Shown: positions 1 to 12,944, numbered from the stretch's first letter. The stretch is DNA of 64,000 nt from Streptomyces nojiriensis (GCF_017639205.1 NZ_CP071139.1:6571501-6635500); one strand, 5' to 3'. Numbers and translations: made by a program. Notes: generated by a model not told the origin, from the sequence alone.

Positions 1-4496
<4,496 letters not shown>

Positions 4497-4576
4497 GCCC
4501 CCATCGTGCACCCGGCCACTGACAACGGGCCGGACCTGGGGAAACGTGAGTCGGCGCGGGGGCGCAGAATGGGGGG

Positions 4577-5419
4577 ATGGGGACGGACGAGGGCGCCGGG
4601 GGCCGCCGGGAGTGGGCACGGCACTGGCAGTACGCGGAACTGCCGGGGCTCGACCTGCTGCGCGCCCATTACGTGCGCCACACCTTCCCGCGCCACGCGC
4701 ACGACGGGTACGTCATCGCGGCCGTTACCGGAGGCATCGAGGAGATCGGACTCCCCGGCCACGTCGTGCGCGCCGGGCCGGGCAGCGTGGTCCTGATCAA
4801 CCCCGAGGTACCCCACACCGCGCGCGCCGGCGCCCCCGAAGGATGGGCGTACGCCACCCTCTACCCCTCCAGCGAGCTGATCGCCGAGGTCGCCGACGAC
4901 CTCGGCACCCTGCGCGGCACCCCCGGCTTCACCACCGACATGGTCGCCGACCCCCAGGGCGCGCAGGCCATCACCGAGATCCACCGGGCCGCCGAGGCGG
5001 GGAACGCGCTGGCCGCCGACACACTGCTGCGCAGCGTGGTGGCGCGGATGCTGACCCGGCACGCCGGACCGCTGCCCGCCCGTACCGTCCGTGGAGCGGG
5101 CGGCGCCGACGCCGCGGCCGCCCGGGCCGTACTGCAGGAGCGGATGGCCGACCCGCCGTCGCTGGAGCAGCTCGCCGCGGAGCTGGGCACGAGCCCCTTC
5201 GCCCTGCTGCGGGCCTTCCGCGAGCGGTACGGGATGCCGCCGCACACCTGGCTGACCGACGCCCGCGTCCGCCGGGCGCGCCGGCTCCTCGACGCGGGCA
5301 CGGCGCCCGCAGAGGCGGCCGTCACCGTGGGCTTCACCGACCAGCCGCACCTGAACCGGCACTTCACCCGGATCGTGGGCGTCCCGCCCGGCGCGTACCG
5401 GCGGGAGCGGGCCCTCTGA
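4577..5419 (+). CDS. AraC family transcriptional regulator
   Basis: 280-aa one-domain-plus-HTH regulator. Residues about 20-160 look like the AraC N-terminal cupin (RHAHDGYVIA, with the ligand-pocket histidines of that fold, and INPEVPHT). Residues about 185-275 are the double HTH, ending in the usual signature GFTDQPHLNRHFTRIVGVPPGAYRR read in two parts. The ATG at 4577 directly follows a G-run that can serve as Shine-Dalgarno. It is followed by azlC on the same strand after 85 bp; AraC genes of this cupin type often sit next to and control AzlC/AzlD-type exporters, so azlCD is the likely target (inference). It is divergent from lhr. Confidence 0.88.
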   Translation: MGTDEGAGGRREWARHWQYAELPGLDLLRAHYVRHTFPRHAHDGYVIAAVTGGIEEIGLPGHVVRAGPGSVVLINPEVPHTARAGAPEGWAYATLYPSSELIAEVADDLGTLRGTPGFTTDMVADPQGAQAITEIHRAAEAGNALAADTLLRSVVARMLTRHAGPLPARTVRGAGGADAAAARAVLQERMADPPSLEQLAAELGTSPFALLRAFRERYGMPPHTWLTDARVRRARRLLDAGTAPAEAAVTVGFTDQPHLNRHFTRIVGVPPGAYRRERAL

Positions 5420-5504
5420 GGTCCCTCGGGCCGCAGGTCACGGGCGCCGGGTGCGCGCAAGAACGTACAAGACCCACCCGGCGGGCCCCGCGTAGTTTCG
5501 GGGC

Positions 5505-6227
5505 GTGGGAGAGAACCAGCTGGTCACAGAGCCAGAGATACGTGAGGCACCGACGCCCGACGAGCGGCCGCGCGCCGCCGTCGTACGGGACGCGCTCGGG
5601 GTCGGAGTGGCCGTCGGACTGTCCGGGTTCGCCTTCGGGGTGACCGCCGCCGGGGCCGGCATCAGCACCCTCCAGGCCTGTGTGCTCAGCCTGCTCGTCT
5701 TCACCGGCGCCTCGCAGTTCGCCCTGGTCGGGGCGCTCGCCGCGGGCGGGAACCCGTTCACCGCCGCCGCCGGGGCCTTCTTCCTCGGGACCCGGAACGC
5801 CTTCTACGGGCTGCGGCTGTCGCAGCTGCTCAAACTGCCCCGCCCCGTGCGGCCCCTCGCCGCGCACTGGGTGATCGACGAGACCACCGCCGTCGCGCTG
5901 GCCCAGCCCGACCGGAAGTCGGCCCGGCTCGGCTTCACCGTCACCGGCCTCACCCTCTACGTGCTGTGGAACCTCACCACCCTGCTCGGCGCGCTCGGCG
6001 CCGAGGCCATCGGGGACACCAGGGCGTGGGGCCTGGACGCCGCCGGCCCGGCCGTGTTCCTGGCGCTGCTGGCGCCGATGCTGAAGACCTCCACCGAGCG
6101 GGCCGTCGCCGCCCTCGCGCTCGTCCTCGGGCTCGGCTTCCTGCCCGTACTGCCCGCCGGCGTGCCCGTGCTGATCGCGGCCCTGGCCGCCCCCGTCGTG
6201 CTGTGGACGAAGGGACGCCGTCCGTGA
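5505..6227 (+). CDS. azlC: AzlC family branched-chain amino acid exporter, large subunit
   Basis: 240-aa integral membrane protein of the AzlC family, which with AzlD exports branched-chain amino acids and analogues. The family signature FTGASQFALVG lies near residues 65-75, followed by FLGTRNAFYGL and HWVIDETTAVAL; about six to seven hydrophobic segments fill the rest. The GTG start at 5505 has no clear Shine-Dalgarno, but a TAGTTT hexamer at 5493-5498 ends 6 nt before it, the geometry of a leaderless transcript. The stop overlaps the azlD start as GTGA, implying coupled translation. Confidence 0.88.
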   Translation: MGENQLVTEPEIREAPTPDERPRAAVVRDALGVGVAVGLSGFAFGVTAAGAGISTLQACVLSLLVFTGASQFALVGALAAGGNPFTAAAGAFFLGTRNAFYGLRLSQLLKLPRPVRPLAAHWVIDETTAVALAQPDRKSARLGFTVTGLTLYVLWNLTTLLGALGAEAIGDTRAWGLDAAGPAVFLALLAPMLKTSTERAVAALALVLGLGFLPVLPAGVPVLIAALAAPVVLWTKGRRP

Positions 6228-6532
6228 ACGTCTGGATCGCCATCGGCCTCACCGTCGTCGGCTGCTACGCCGTCAAGCTCGCCGGGCTGCTCGTCCCCGC
6301 CGGGGCCCTGGAGCGGCCGCTCGTGCGCCGCCTGTCCGCCCTGCTGCCGGTCGCCCTGCTCGCCGCGCTCACCGCCCAGCAGACCTTCAGCACCGGGTCC
6401 GCCCTCGTCGTCGACGCCCGCGCCGCCGGACTCGCGGCCGCCGGGCTGGCGCTGCTGCTGCGGGCCCCGTTCCTGGTCGTGGTCGCGGCCGCCGTCGTCG
6501 TCACCGCGGGGGTACGGGCCCTGGGCGGCTGA
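6224..6532 (+). CDS. azlD: AzlD family small transporter subunit
   Basis: 102-aa, almost wholly hydrophobic protein with three to four membrane spans, size and position typical of AzlD, the small partner of AzlC in branched-chain amino acid export. The start is the GTG that overlaps the azlC stop (GTGA at 6224-6227), so the two are translationally coupled. The last 32 bp overlap tail-to-tail with the minus-strand gene ending at 6501, so the two transcripts are complementary at their 3' ends. The call rests mainly on pairing with AzlC, since AzlD proteins are poorly conserved. Confidence 0.8.
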   Translation: MNVWIAIGLTVVGCYAVKLAGLLVPAGALERPLVRRLSALLPVALLAALTAQQTFSTGSALVVDARAAGLAAAGLALLLRAPFLVVVAAAVVVTAGVRALGG

Positions 6533-7529
6533 CCTGGGCGGGCAGGCGCCCGTACGCCCGCAATGTGAGCAGGGCCTCCAGGGTCGCGATCGGCCGCCGC
6601 TCCAGCGAGCTCCCCGGCGCCCAGGCCCGCCGGCGCACCGGCCAGCCGCCGTCCGGCTGCTGTTCGGAGGCCAGGAAGTCCAGTGAGCGGCGCAGCTCCG
6701 CATCGGTGAACCAGCCGCGGGCCAGCGACTCCGGCCGCCGGGCGAAGTCGTGCGGGTACAGCCGCTCGCCCGGCGCGTAGCCGGGGGCCTCCGGGTACTC
6801 CGCCCGCCGTACCGGATCGAGCACCACGAGCCGCTGCTCGCGCACCAGCCGGCCCAGCCGGTCCGCGGCCGCCGCCGCGCGCGCCCGGTCGGGGATGCCG
6901 TCGAGGAAGGCCACCGCGCTCTGGACCTCGTACGGGTGCGAGTGGCGCAGGTTCTCGACCCGGTCCCAGCAGAAGTCCGTGGCCCGGAAGAGCCAGGCGT
7001 GCCAGACCCGGTTGCGGTGCAGTACGCCGACGACCGGGCCCGTGGTCAGCAGCTCGCCCGGAGGGTCGTCGTGCATCGGGTGGTAGGGGGCCGCGGGATA
7101 GTCGCGGTGGGCGGGGAAGACCACCGGAAGCGCGCCGTCCGCGGTGGAGACCCCGGTCAGGTGACGGCAGAGCCGCTCGACGCGCTGTCCGGCGCAGCGG
7201 CCCAGGCTGTCGAGCACGCGCAGCGCGTGCGCGGTGTGCAGGGGCTGGCTGAGCGGACCGCGAAGATCTGGATCGAGCGCGTGACCGTAGCCGCCGTCCG
7301 CGTTGAGGTAGGAACCGAGGGCCGTGTCCACCGGGTCGGCGTCCCCGCCGAGGAAGTGGAAGGCGAACCGCCGCTGCTCCAGCACGCGGGCCGTGAGCCA
7401 GATGAACCCCTCGGCGCGGGCCAGCGGGTCCTGCTGGGGCTGGGCGGGCTGCGGGGGCTGGGGAGTCCGGGGGGATGGCGGGGTGTGGGGGGAATGGGGG
7501 GTCTGCGGGGAAGCTTCGTCTCCGGGCAT
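6501..7529 (-). CDS. Hypothetical protein with prenyltransferase/squalene-cyclase-like repeats
   Basis: 342 aa from the ATG at 7529; the frame stays open far upstream but that part is antisense GC shadow. An N-terminal 30-residue Pro/Gln-rich tail is followed by helical repeats with cues of the alpha/alpha barrel of terpenoid cyclases and prenyltransferases: NADGGYGHALDPD near residue 75 and EQQPDGGWPVRRR near 300 are QW-like (QxDGGW) elements. No DxDD or DCTAE catalytic motif is evident, so it may be a non-cyclase member of the fold. No signal peptide. It overlaps azlD by 32 bp tail-to-tail. Function unknown. Confidence 0.72.
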   Translation of the reverse strand: MPGDEASPQTPHSPHTPPSPRTPQPPQPAQPQQDPLARAEGFIWLTARVLEQRRFAFHFLGGDADPVDTALGSYLNADGGYGHALDPDLRGPLSQPLHTAHALRVLDSLGRCAGQRVERLCRHLTGVSTADGALPVVFPAHRDYPAAPYHPMHDDPPGELLTTGPVVGVLHRNRVWHAWLFRATDFCWDRVENLRHSHPYEVQSAVAFLDGIPDRARAAAAADRLGRLVREQRLVVLDPVRRAEYPEAPGYAPGERLYPHDFARRPESLARGWFTDAELRRSLDFLASEQQPDGGWPVRRRAWAPGSSLERRPIATLEALLTLRAYGRLPAQVSRPGPVPPR

Positions 7530-7610
7530 GCGTGCAACGTAGGACGCGGTGGTGCGGCGGGGAGGGCCGAACGCGGGCGGTGCACTCTCCCGGGGCGGGA
7601 TACTGGGGGC

Positions 7611-7805
7611 ATGCGGTTGACGATTTTCTGGGAACGGATGGCGGAGCACTTCGGCGCGGGCTACGCCGACTCCTTCGCGCGGGACCACGTCATGACGGAG
7701 CTGGGCGGGCGGACCGTCCACCAGGCGCTGGACGCGGGCTGGGAGACCAAGGACGTGTGGCGCGCGGTGTGTTCGGCGATGGACGTGCCGGCTTCGCTGC
7801 GCTGA
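7611..7805 (+). CDS. DUF3046 domain protein
   Basis: 64-aa protein (MRLTIFWERMAEHFGAGYA start) matching the actinobacterial DUF3046 family, which is commonly found a few genes upstream of recA, as here. It has the family's conserved pattern of a WxRM..FG.gYA..FA.D hv..eLgg.T..eAL..G...k.VW.avc. Biochemical role unknown. A GATACT hexamer at 7599-7604 ends 6 nt before the ATG and a G-run lies between, so the transcript may be leaderless or nearly so. Confidence 0.85.
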   Translation: MRLTIFWERMAEHFGAGYADSFARDHVMTELGGRTVHQALDAGWETKDVWRAVCSAMDVPASLR

Positions 7806-7855
7806 CCAGCGAGCTGTTTCGCGAGGGCGGGCGCGGGTGGGACAGACTTGGCGCC

Positions 7856-9121
7856 GTGGCAGCCAGCGAAGAGACGACCGATCAGTCCGCCGAGGCGCGG
7901 GGGGTGACACCGCCGGTGCAGGCGGAGGAGCCGAAATCGCCGGGTCAGCCGGGTCAGCCTGGTCGGCCGGGTCCGCCCGCGCCGCCGGCTCCACCGCCGT
8001 CCGGTGCGGCCCCAGCCGCGGACGATGCGCGCATGCCGCGCTGGCTGCCGCGCGCCGTGATCCTCGTACTGGCCCTCGTGGCCTGTTTCCAGCTCGGCAG
8101 CTGGGCCTTCCACCAGCTGATAGGCCTCCTCGTCAACATCCTGATCGCGTTCTTCCTCGCGCTCGCGATCGAACCGGCGGTGGCCAGGATGGCGGCCGGC
8201 GGCATGCGCCGCGGGGTCGCCACCTTCGTGATGTTCCTCGCGGTGCTCGTCGTGACCGCAGGATTTCTCGCACTGCTCGGCTCGCTGCTCGCCGGGCAGA
8301 TCGTCGCCATGGTCGAGGGCTTCCCGGGCTATCTCGACTCGGTGATCAAGGCGATCAACTCCACCTTCCACACCGAACTGTCCCGGCTGGAGATCCAGGA
8401 GAGCGTGCTGCGCTCCGACTGGCTGCGCAAGTACGTGCAGAACAGCGCGTCCGGCGTGCTCGACGTCTCCGCCACCGTGCTCGGCGGACTCTTCAAGCTG
8501 CTGACGATCGGACTCTTCTCCTTCTACTTCGCCGCCGACGGACCGCGGCTGCGGCGCGCGCTGTGCTCCGTACTGCCGCCCGCGAAGCAGGCCGAGGTGC
8601 TGCGCGCCTGGGAGATCGCCGTAGCCAAGACGGGCGGGTACCTCTACTCGCGCGGGCTGATGGCGCTGATCTCCGGTGTCGCGACCTACATCGTGCTGGC
8701 GGTCCTCGGGGTGCCGTACGCGCCCGCGCTCGCCGTGTGGGTGGGACTGGTCTCCCAGTTCGTGCCCACCATCGGCACCTATCTCGCGGGCGCGCTGCCG
8801 GTCTTGCTCGCCTTCACCGTGGATCCCTGGTACGCGCTGTACGTACTCGGGTTCGTGGTGGTCTACCAGCAGTTCGAGAACTACGTCCTCCAGCCGAAGC
8901 TGACCTCGAGGACCGTGGACATCCATCCGGCCGTGGCCTTCGGATCGGTCATCGCGGGCACCGCCCTGCTGGGCGCGGTCGGGGCGCTCATCGCGATCCC
9001 GGCCGTCGCCACCCTGCAGTCCTTCCTGGGTGCGTACGTCAAGCGCTACGAGCTGACCCAGGACGCGGATTCCTCTACTTCTCGTCCGCGACGACGCGTA
9101 CGACTGCCAAGGCTTCGCTGA
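7856..9121 (+). CDS. AI-2E family transporter
   Basis: 421-aa membrane protein of the AI-2E/PerM/YdiK family. Residues 1-60 are an unusual cytoplasmic tail rich in Pro, Gly and Ala; membrane spans start near residue 65 (ILVLALVACFQLGSWAF) and continue as the family pattern of two N-terminal pairs, a long periplasm-side amphipathic stretch (residues about 160-200), and a five-span C-terminal block with VPTIGTYLAGALPVLLAF and QQFENYVLQPKL, the most conserved AI-2E elements. Substrate is uncertain: members are linked to autoinducer-2 export, Na+/H+ exchange or peptide traffic. GTG at 7856, with CAGACT ending 7 nt upstream and no Shine-Dalgarno. It overlaps the minus-strand Clp-N gene by 47 bp tail-to-tail. 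Confidence 0.87.
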   Translation: MAASEETTDQSAEARGVTPPVQAEEPKSPGQPGQPGRPGPPAPPAPPPSGAAPAADDARMPRWLPRAVILVLALVACFQLGSWAFHQLIGLLVNILIAFFLALAIEPAVARMAAGGMRRGVATFVMFLAVLVVTAGFLALLGSLLAGQIVAMVEGFPGYLDSVIKAINSTFHTELSRLEIQESVLRSDWLRKYVQNSASGVLDVSATVLGGLFKLLTIGLFSFYFAADGPRLRRALCSVLPPAKQAEVLRAWEIAVAKTGGYLYSRGLMALISGVATYIVLAVLGVPYAPALAVWVGLVSQFVPTIGTYLAGALPVLLAFTVDPWYALYVLGFVVVYQQFENYVLQPKLTSRTVDIHPAVAFGSVIAGTALLGAVGALIAIPAVATLQSFLGAYVKRYELTQDADSSTSRPRRRVRLPRLR

Positions 9122-9830
9122 CGGTCGTCTCGACGGCGGCCTTGTCCAGACCGAGGCCGCTCAGCGGGCCCTCGCCGTTCTCCAGCTCCAGGAGCGCCAG
9201 CAGGACGTGCTCCGTGCCGACGAAGTCGTGGCCCAGGCGAAGGGCCTCGCGGAAGGTGAGCTCGAGGGCCTTCTTCGCGGACGCGTCGAAGGGGATCAGG
9301 TCGGGGACCTCCGGCTGGGCCGGGGGCAGCAGGGCGGTCACCGCGGCGCGTACGTCGTCCGCCGTGACCCCCTGGGCGCGCAGGGCGTACGCGGCGAGGC
9401 CCTCGGATTCGGCGAGGAGGCCCAGGACCAGGTGCCCGGTGCTGATCTCGGTGTTGCCGGCGGCGCGGGCCTCGTTCTGGGCGGTCATGACGACGTTGCG
9501 GGCGCGGGGGGTGAACCGGCCGAAGCCGGCGCTCGGGTCCATGCCGCCGGCGCCCTCCTTGTCGGCCTTGGGGACGAAGCGCTTCTGGGCCGCCTGGCGG
9601 GTGACGCCCATGCTGCGGCCGATGTCGGTCCAGGAGGCGCCGGAGCGGCGGGCCTGGTCGACGAAGTGACCGATGAGGTGGTCTGCGACGTCCCCGAGAG
9701 CCTCTGCCGCGACGACGGCGCCGCTGAGCTGCTCCAGGGGGTCGGCGTGGACCTTGTTGATGGCCTCGATCAGGTCGTCGAGGCGTACCGGATTGGTCAT
9801 GCGAACGGGTTCCACCGAAGGGTTCGTCAT
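9075..9830 (-). CDS. Clp N-terminal domain protein with N-terminal HTH
   Basis: 251-aa soluble protein in two parts. Residues about 12-75 carry an HTH-like segment (SGASWTDIGRSMGVTRQAAQKRF), and residues about 100-245 are a double Clp-N repeat like that of ClpC/ClpA (FTPRARNVVMTAQNEAR, ISTGHLVLGLL, FVGTEHVLLALL). No AAA+ module or Walker motif follows, so it is not a chaperone ATPase; it could be a DNA-binding adaptor or a regulator sensing Clp substrates (inference). A promoter TTGACA-18-TACGGT on the minus strand puts the transcription start at or next to the ATG at 9830, which favours that start over the ATG at 9800. Confidence 0.85.
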   Translation of the reverse strand: MTNPSVEPVRMTNPVRLDDLIEAINKVHADPLEQLSGAVVAAEALGDVADHLIGHFVDQARRSGASWTDIGRSMGVTRQAAQKRFVPKADKEGAGGMDPSAGFGRFTPRARNVVMTAQNEARAAGNTEISTGHLVLGLLAESEGLAAYALRAQGVTADDVRAAVTALLPPAQPEVPDLIPFDASAKKALELTFREALRLGHDFVGTEHVLLALLELENGEGPLSGLGLDKAAVETTVSEALAVVRVVADEK

Positions 9831-9837
9831 AGGTGCA

Positions 9838-9882
9838 ACCGTAGGTTGACACTTCCGTGAGTGTCAACCCTGGGTTGTCACT
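9838..9882 (-). promoter_or_regulatory. Promoter of the Clp-N/HTH gene with embedded inverted-repeat operator
   Basis: On the minus strand TTGACA (9867-9862), an 18-bp spacer and TACGGT (9843-9838) form a good promoter whose start point falls about at the ATG. A perfect 10-bp inverted repeat, GGTTGACACT (9844-9853) and AGTGTCAACC (9860-9869) with a 6-bp gap, fills the space from -35 to -10, so a bound protein would block RNA polymerase. A third half-site, GGTTGTCACT (9873-9882, 9 of 10 matches), lies just upstream. The encoded HTH protein is the obvious candidate for autoregulation (inference). Confidence 0.6.
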
Positions 9883-9953
9883 CGGCTGGGGAGTTCGTGG
9901 GCGCGGGACCGCGGTGCCATCCTGAGGGGGAATGGCGAGACGCGGAGGCGGCC

Positions 9954-10631
9954 ATGGGGTTCTACGCCGAGCAGGCAGTGCCGCGGATCCTCGACGTCGC
10001 CTGCGGGGCCAAGATGGCCCGGCCGCTGCGCCGCCGGGTCTGCGCGGGGCTCGCGGGCGAGGTCGTCGAGATCGGCTTCGGCGCGGGGCACAACGCCCCC
10101 TTCTATCCGCAGGCCGTCACGGGCGTGTCGGCGGTCGAGCCCTCCGACGTCGCGTGGCGACTGGCCGCCAAGCGCGTGCGCGACGCCCGCGTCCCGGTCC
10201 GGCGGGCCGGCCTGGACGGCCAGTCGCTGCCCTTCGAGGACGGCCGTTTCGACTCGGCGCTGTCCACCTGGACGCTGTGCACCATCCCCGACGCCATGGC
10301 CGCCCTGCGCGAGCTGCGCCGCGTGCTCAAGCCCGGCGGCACCCTGCACTTCGTCGAGCACGGGCTCGCCCCGGAAGGCGACTGGCGCGTGCGGCGCCTG
10401 CAGCGACGGCTCGAACCGCTGAACATGCGGCTGCTGGGCGGCTGCCACCTCACCCGCTCCGCCCCGGACCTGCTGGCGGCGGCGGGATTCACGATCACCG
10501 CCCTCGACGTGTTCTACGAGGAGGGTGCGCCGAAGTTCCTGTGCGCCGAGTCCCTCGGGACGGCGATCTCCCTCCGGCCGACGACCCGTCACGAAACCAT
10601 CACGAGGGGCACGGGCCCGGAGCCTCCCTGA
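9954..10631 (+). CDS. Class I SAM-dependent methyltransferase
   Basis: 225-aa methyltransferase of the type-11/UbiE-like group. The SAM-binding motif I is VVEIGFGAGHN near residues 36-46, the acidic end of beta-2 is VSAVEPS near 58-64, motif II/IV FDSALSTWTLCTI is near 97-109, and LRELRRVLKPGGTLHFVEHG near 115-134 is the usual post-motif helix and strand. Substrate unknown; similar proteins are annotated as phospholipid or quinone methyltransferases without proof. The ATG at 9954 follows GGAGG with good spacing; an in-frame upstream start would run into the Clp-N operator region. Divergent from the Clp-N gene. Confidence 0.85.
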   Translation: MGFYAEQAVPRILDVACGAKMARPLRRRVCAGLAGEVVEIGFGAGHNAPFYPQAVTGVSAVEPSDVAWRLAAKRVRDARVPVRRAGLDGQSLPFEDGRFDSALSTWTLCTIPDAMAALRELRRVLKPGGTLHFVEHGLAPEGDWRVRRLQRRLEPLNMRLLGGCHLTRSAPDLLAAAGFTITALDVFYEEGAPKFLCAESLGTAISLRPTTRHETITRGTGPEPP

Positions 10632-10669
10632 CAGCATCGGTCGGACCGATCCAGGGGGTTCCAGGTTCC

Positions 10670-11140
10670 ATGAGATTCCGTGTGCGCGTCCCCGCGGCGA
10701 CCCGCGTCACCGTCACCGTCACCGTCACCCTCGCAGCCGTCACGCTGTTGCTCGGAGGCTGTTCCCAGGCACCGGCCGAGCGGCTGGAGGAGTGGTACAG
10801 CTCGGGAGGCGAGGAGCAGATCCGGAAGCTGAACGAGGACGCCGGCCGGGTCAACGAGGTGAGCATGCGCACGATCGACGTCCAAGGACCCGCCTGCCAG
10901 GACCTGTTGGCCCGGACCGCCGAGGCCGAGAAGCTCGACCCGATTCCGGACGAAGCCGCCCAGCGGTACTGGAAGGAGGCCCTCGGCGGATTCCGGCGGG
11001 GCGCGGGCGAATGCGCCGACGGGGCCGCGAAGAAGGACGGGAGCCAGGTCTCCCGGGGCATCACGGCGGTCCAGACGGAAGGGCTCCCCAAGCTGGTGAG
11101 CACCGTCTCGATGATCAAGGCGGGCCTGGCGCACAAGTGA
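10670..11140 (+). CDS. Small lipoprotein
   Basis: 156-aa secreted lipoprotein. The signal peptide has basic residues, an odd run of Val-Thr repeats (coded by repeated GTCACC triplet pairs around 10708-10728), a hydrophobic core and the lipobox LLGGC, with the lipidated Cys near residue 29. The mature part is polar and helical with two further cysteines (GPACQD and GAGECA) that could pair. No known domain recognised. It follows the methyltransferase by 38 bp and could be cotranscribed. Confidence 0.75.
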   Translation: MRFRVRVPAATRVTVTVTVTLAAVTLLLGGCSQAPAERLEEWYSSGGEEQIRKLNEDAGRVNEVSMRTIDVQGPACQDLLARTAEAEKLDPIPDEAAQRYWKEALGGFRRGAGECADGAAKKDGSQVSRGITAVQTEGLPKLVSTVSMIKAGLAHK

Positions 11141-11572
11141 CAGAGCCGGCGCAGCCGACAGAGCCCTTGTCGGAGACCGTTGCCGGCTTCCGCCGGAGTG
11201 TGGGTACTGGATGGGGAGGCGGGCCGGGGGCGGGTCCAGGAGGAGGGGACGCACCTGATCCTGGACGTGCACAGGATGGTGCGGCCCGGTGGGTCTCCCG
11301 GTCACGGCACCGTGCAGCCCGTCCAGCCTGCCGAGGAGTACCGGCTGGCCGGGACCGACCGCCCCACGCGCGCACACGTACAGCTCATGAACTCCTTGCC
11401 GACCGGCGGTGGGCCGGCAGGTGCGCGGTCCTGCACGATGCGCACGGCAGCCGGAGGAGATCCGCTTCTGGGGCTTCTCCGGCGACTGAGGCACCCTGCG
11501 CCGGTCCACCGCTACGCCCGGGGCCCGGTCATCGTGTCGATCCCGGTGCGGGGTGCTGCCTACCCTGCTCGC
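11141..11572 (+). other. Gene-poor stretch, possible decayed coding sequence
   Basis: 432 bp between the lipoprotein and the next gene. No frame has both a plausible start and sustained Streptomyces codon bias. Short protein-like pieces appear in different plus-strand frames, for instance one ending PEEIRFWGFSGD at the TGA of 11487-11489, which would fit an old gene broken by frameshifts. A TACCCT hexamer at 11561-11566 may be the -10 of the following gene. Confidence 0.35.
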
Positions 11573-11902
11573 ATGGCTCATGCGAAGACCTCCTACGTCT
11601 GCCTGCCCTGCCGGGCCTCGTACAAGCAGCCCTACGACAGGGACCGGGAGCGGATCTGCCCGCGGTGTGCGGGAACCCTGGTCCATGCGGGCTCGGCCTT
11701 CGCCGCACCCCCGCACCGGGACACCGCGGGATGGCGGACCCTCACCGTGCTGCTGAACGCGGGTGTGCGGTTCCACAAGAGCTGCTGCGGCGGGCCGGGC
11801 TACCGGCCGCGCACCCTGCACGAGGTGCGCGAGCGGATGGCGTACGCGCGGCGGACCGGCACCCCCTTCGCGGAGGCGCTCGTCCTGCGTGACCTGCCGT
11901 GA
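11573..11902 (+). CDS. Hypothetical protein with zinc-ribbon-like cysteine pairs
   Basis: 109-aa protein. The N-terminal third has CLPC (residues about 9-12) and CPRC (about 27-30), spaced like a zinc ribbon; two more cysteines (SCCGG) sit near residue 66. The rest is basic and helical. The ATG at 11573 is preceded by TACCCT ending 6 nt upstream and no Shine-Dalgarno, suggesting a leaderless start. The stop overlaps the next start as GTGA. Function unknown; a nucleic-acid-binding or metal-binding role is possible. Confidence 0.7.
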   Translation: MAHAKTSYVCLPCRASYKQPYDRDRERICPRCAGTLVHAGSAFAAPPHRDTAGWRTLTVLLNAGVRFHKSCCGGPGYRPRTLHEVRERMAYARRTGTPFAEALVLRDLP

Positions 11903-12762
11903 CCGGGCACGACGCCCTGGCGCGGCTCGTGACTCCGCCGGCCGTCCCCGTCGACGCCCGCGGCGACTGGACCGTCGTCGAGAACGCGGTCGGTGTACGG
12001 CTGCCCGACGACTACAAGTGGCTGGTCGCCACGTATGGATGGGGGGAGTTCTGCGATCTCCTCTACCTCCACACACCGTTCGGCCCGAGCAAGCACAACG
12101 GCATCGAGTGGCAGGGCGCGCATCCGTCGGAATCGGCCGACCGGGGCGGCGAGCGCTACCCGTACCCGCTGCACCCGGCGCCGGGCGGGCTGCTGATCTG
12201 GGGCACCACCATGGACGCCGACCGGCTCTGCTGGCTCACCGACGGGGAGCCCGAGGAGTGGCCCGTCGTGGTGTGGAGCAGCGAGGGCTGGTACGAGACC
12301 CACCACACGGGCGCGGCCGGGTTCGTCGAGGGCTGGGTCGGCGGCCGCGTCCACTCCCGCCTGCTCGGCGCGATGGATCCGGACCTGGCGCCCTGGTTCA
12401 ACACCTTCCGGCCCCGTGTCGACCGGTGCCTGGTCCTGTCCGAGGGGCCCTTGCCCCATGACGAGCGCCTGAGCCGTCTGCGTACGGCGCTGGCCCCCAC
12501 CACGGACCGCGGCGCGTGGCGCTCGGAGCGCGACGGAAGCGGACAGGACCACTTCGCGACCCTCGACGCCGACTGGCTGCTCACCTACGACACCCCCCAC
12601 CCGCACCGGATCCGGATCGCCTTCCCGCCCGAGGACACGGAGCGCGTCCGACACCGGCTCTTCGCCGCCGCCGAGCTCATGGAGTGCCGGGTGCTGGAGG
12701 TCACGACCGCGGCGGGGACCCCGCTGGAGACCTGGGACGCGGTCACGGACGAGGACGAGTAG
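11899..12762 (+). CDS. SMI1/KNR4 (SUKH) family protein
   Basis: 287-aa protein. Residues about 10-125 follow the SUKH pattern: ARGDWTVVENAVGVRLPDDYKWLVATYGWGEF read in parts shows the amphipathic helix, the LPxDYKWLxxxYG signature and the following strand. The C-terminal half (from about 185) is unassigned. SUKH proteins act as immunity proteins to nuclease and deaminase toxins or as general adaptors; no toxin gene is next to it here, so immunity is not indicated by context. The GTG start overlaps the stop of the Cys-pair gene (GTGA), implying coupled translation. Confidence 0.75.
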   Translation: MTGHDALARLVTPPAVPVDARGDWTVVENAVGVRLPDDYKWLVATYGWGEFCDLLYLHTPFGPSKHNGIEWQGAHPSESADRGGERYPYPLHPAPGGLLIWGTTMDADRLCWLTDGEPEEWPVVVWSSEGWYETHHTGAAGFVEGWVGGRVHSRLLGAMDPDLAPWFNTFRPRVDRCLVLSEGPLPHDERLSRLRTALAPTTDRGAWRSERDGSGQDHFATLDADWLLTYDTPHPHRIRIAFPPEDTERVRHRLFAAAELMECRVLEVTTAAGTPLETWDAVTDEDE

Positions 12763-12813
12763 CCCGGCGTCCGCGGGGTCCTCGCAGGTGGGGGACGGGT
12801 AGGCGTGGCGCGC

Positions 12814-12842
12814 TTGACAGGAAAATCGAACATCCATTCTGA
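12814..12842 (+). promoter_or_regulatory. recA promoter with SOS (LexA) box
   Basis: TTGACA at 12814-12819 is a consensus -35; a weak -10 (TCTGAT, 12838-12843) lies 18 bp on. Between them TCGAACATCCATTCTG (12826-12841) matches 11 of 16 positions of the actinobacterial LexA box TCGAACATGTGTTCGA, with an intact left half-site and a weak right half. LexA bound here would overlap the promoter. The same type of box occurs upstream of lexA in this window. Confidence 0.7.
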
Positions 12843-12944
12843 TGGGTTATCCACAGCCGAAACGCTCGTGGAGGCGCATTGTCAGTGGCAGGCATTAGCG
12901 TCAGTGACGTGAAGCGATCGACTCAAGCAAACCGGGTGGAACCC

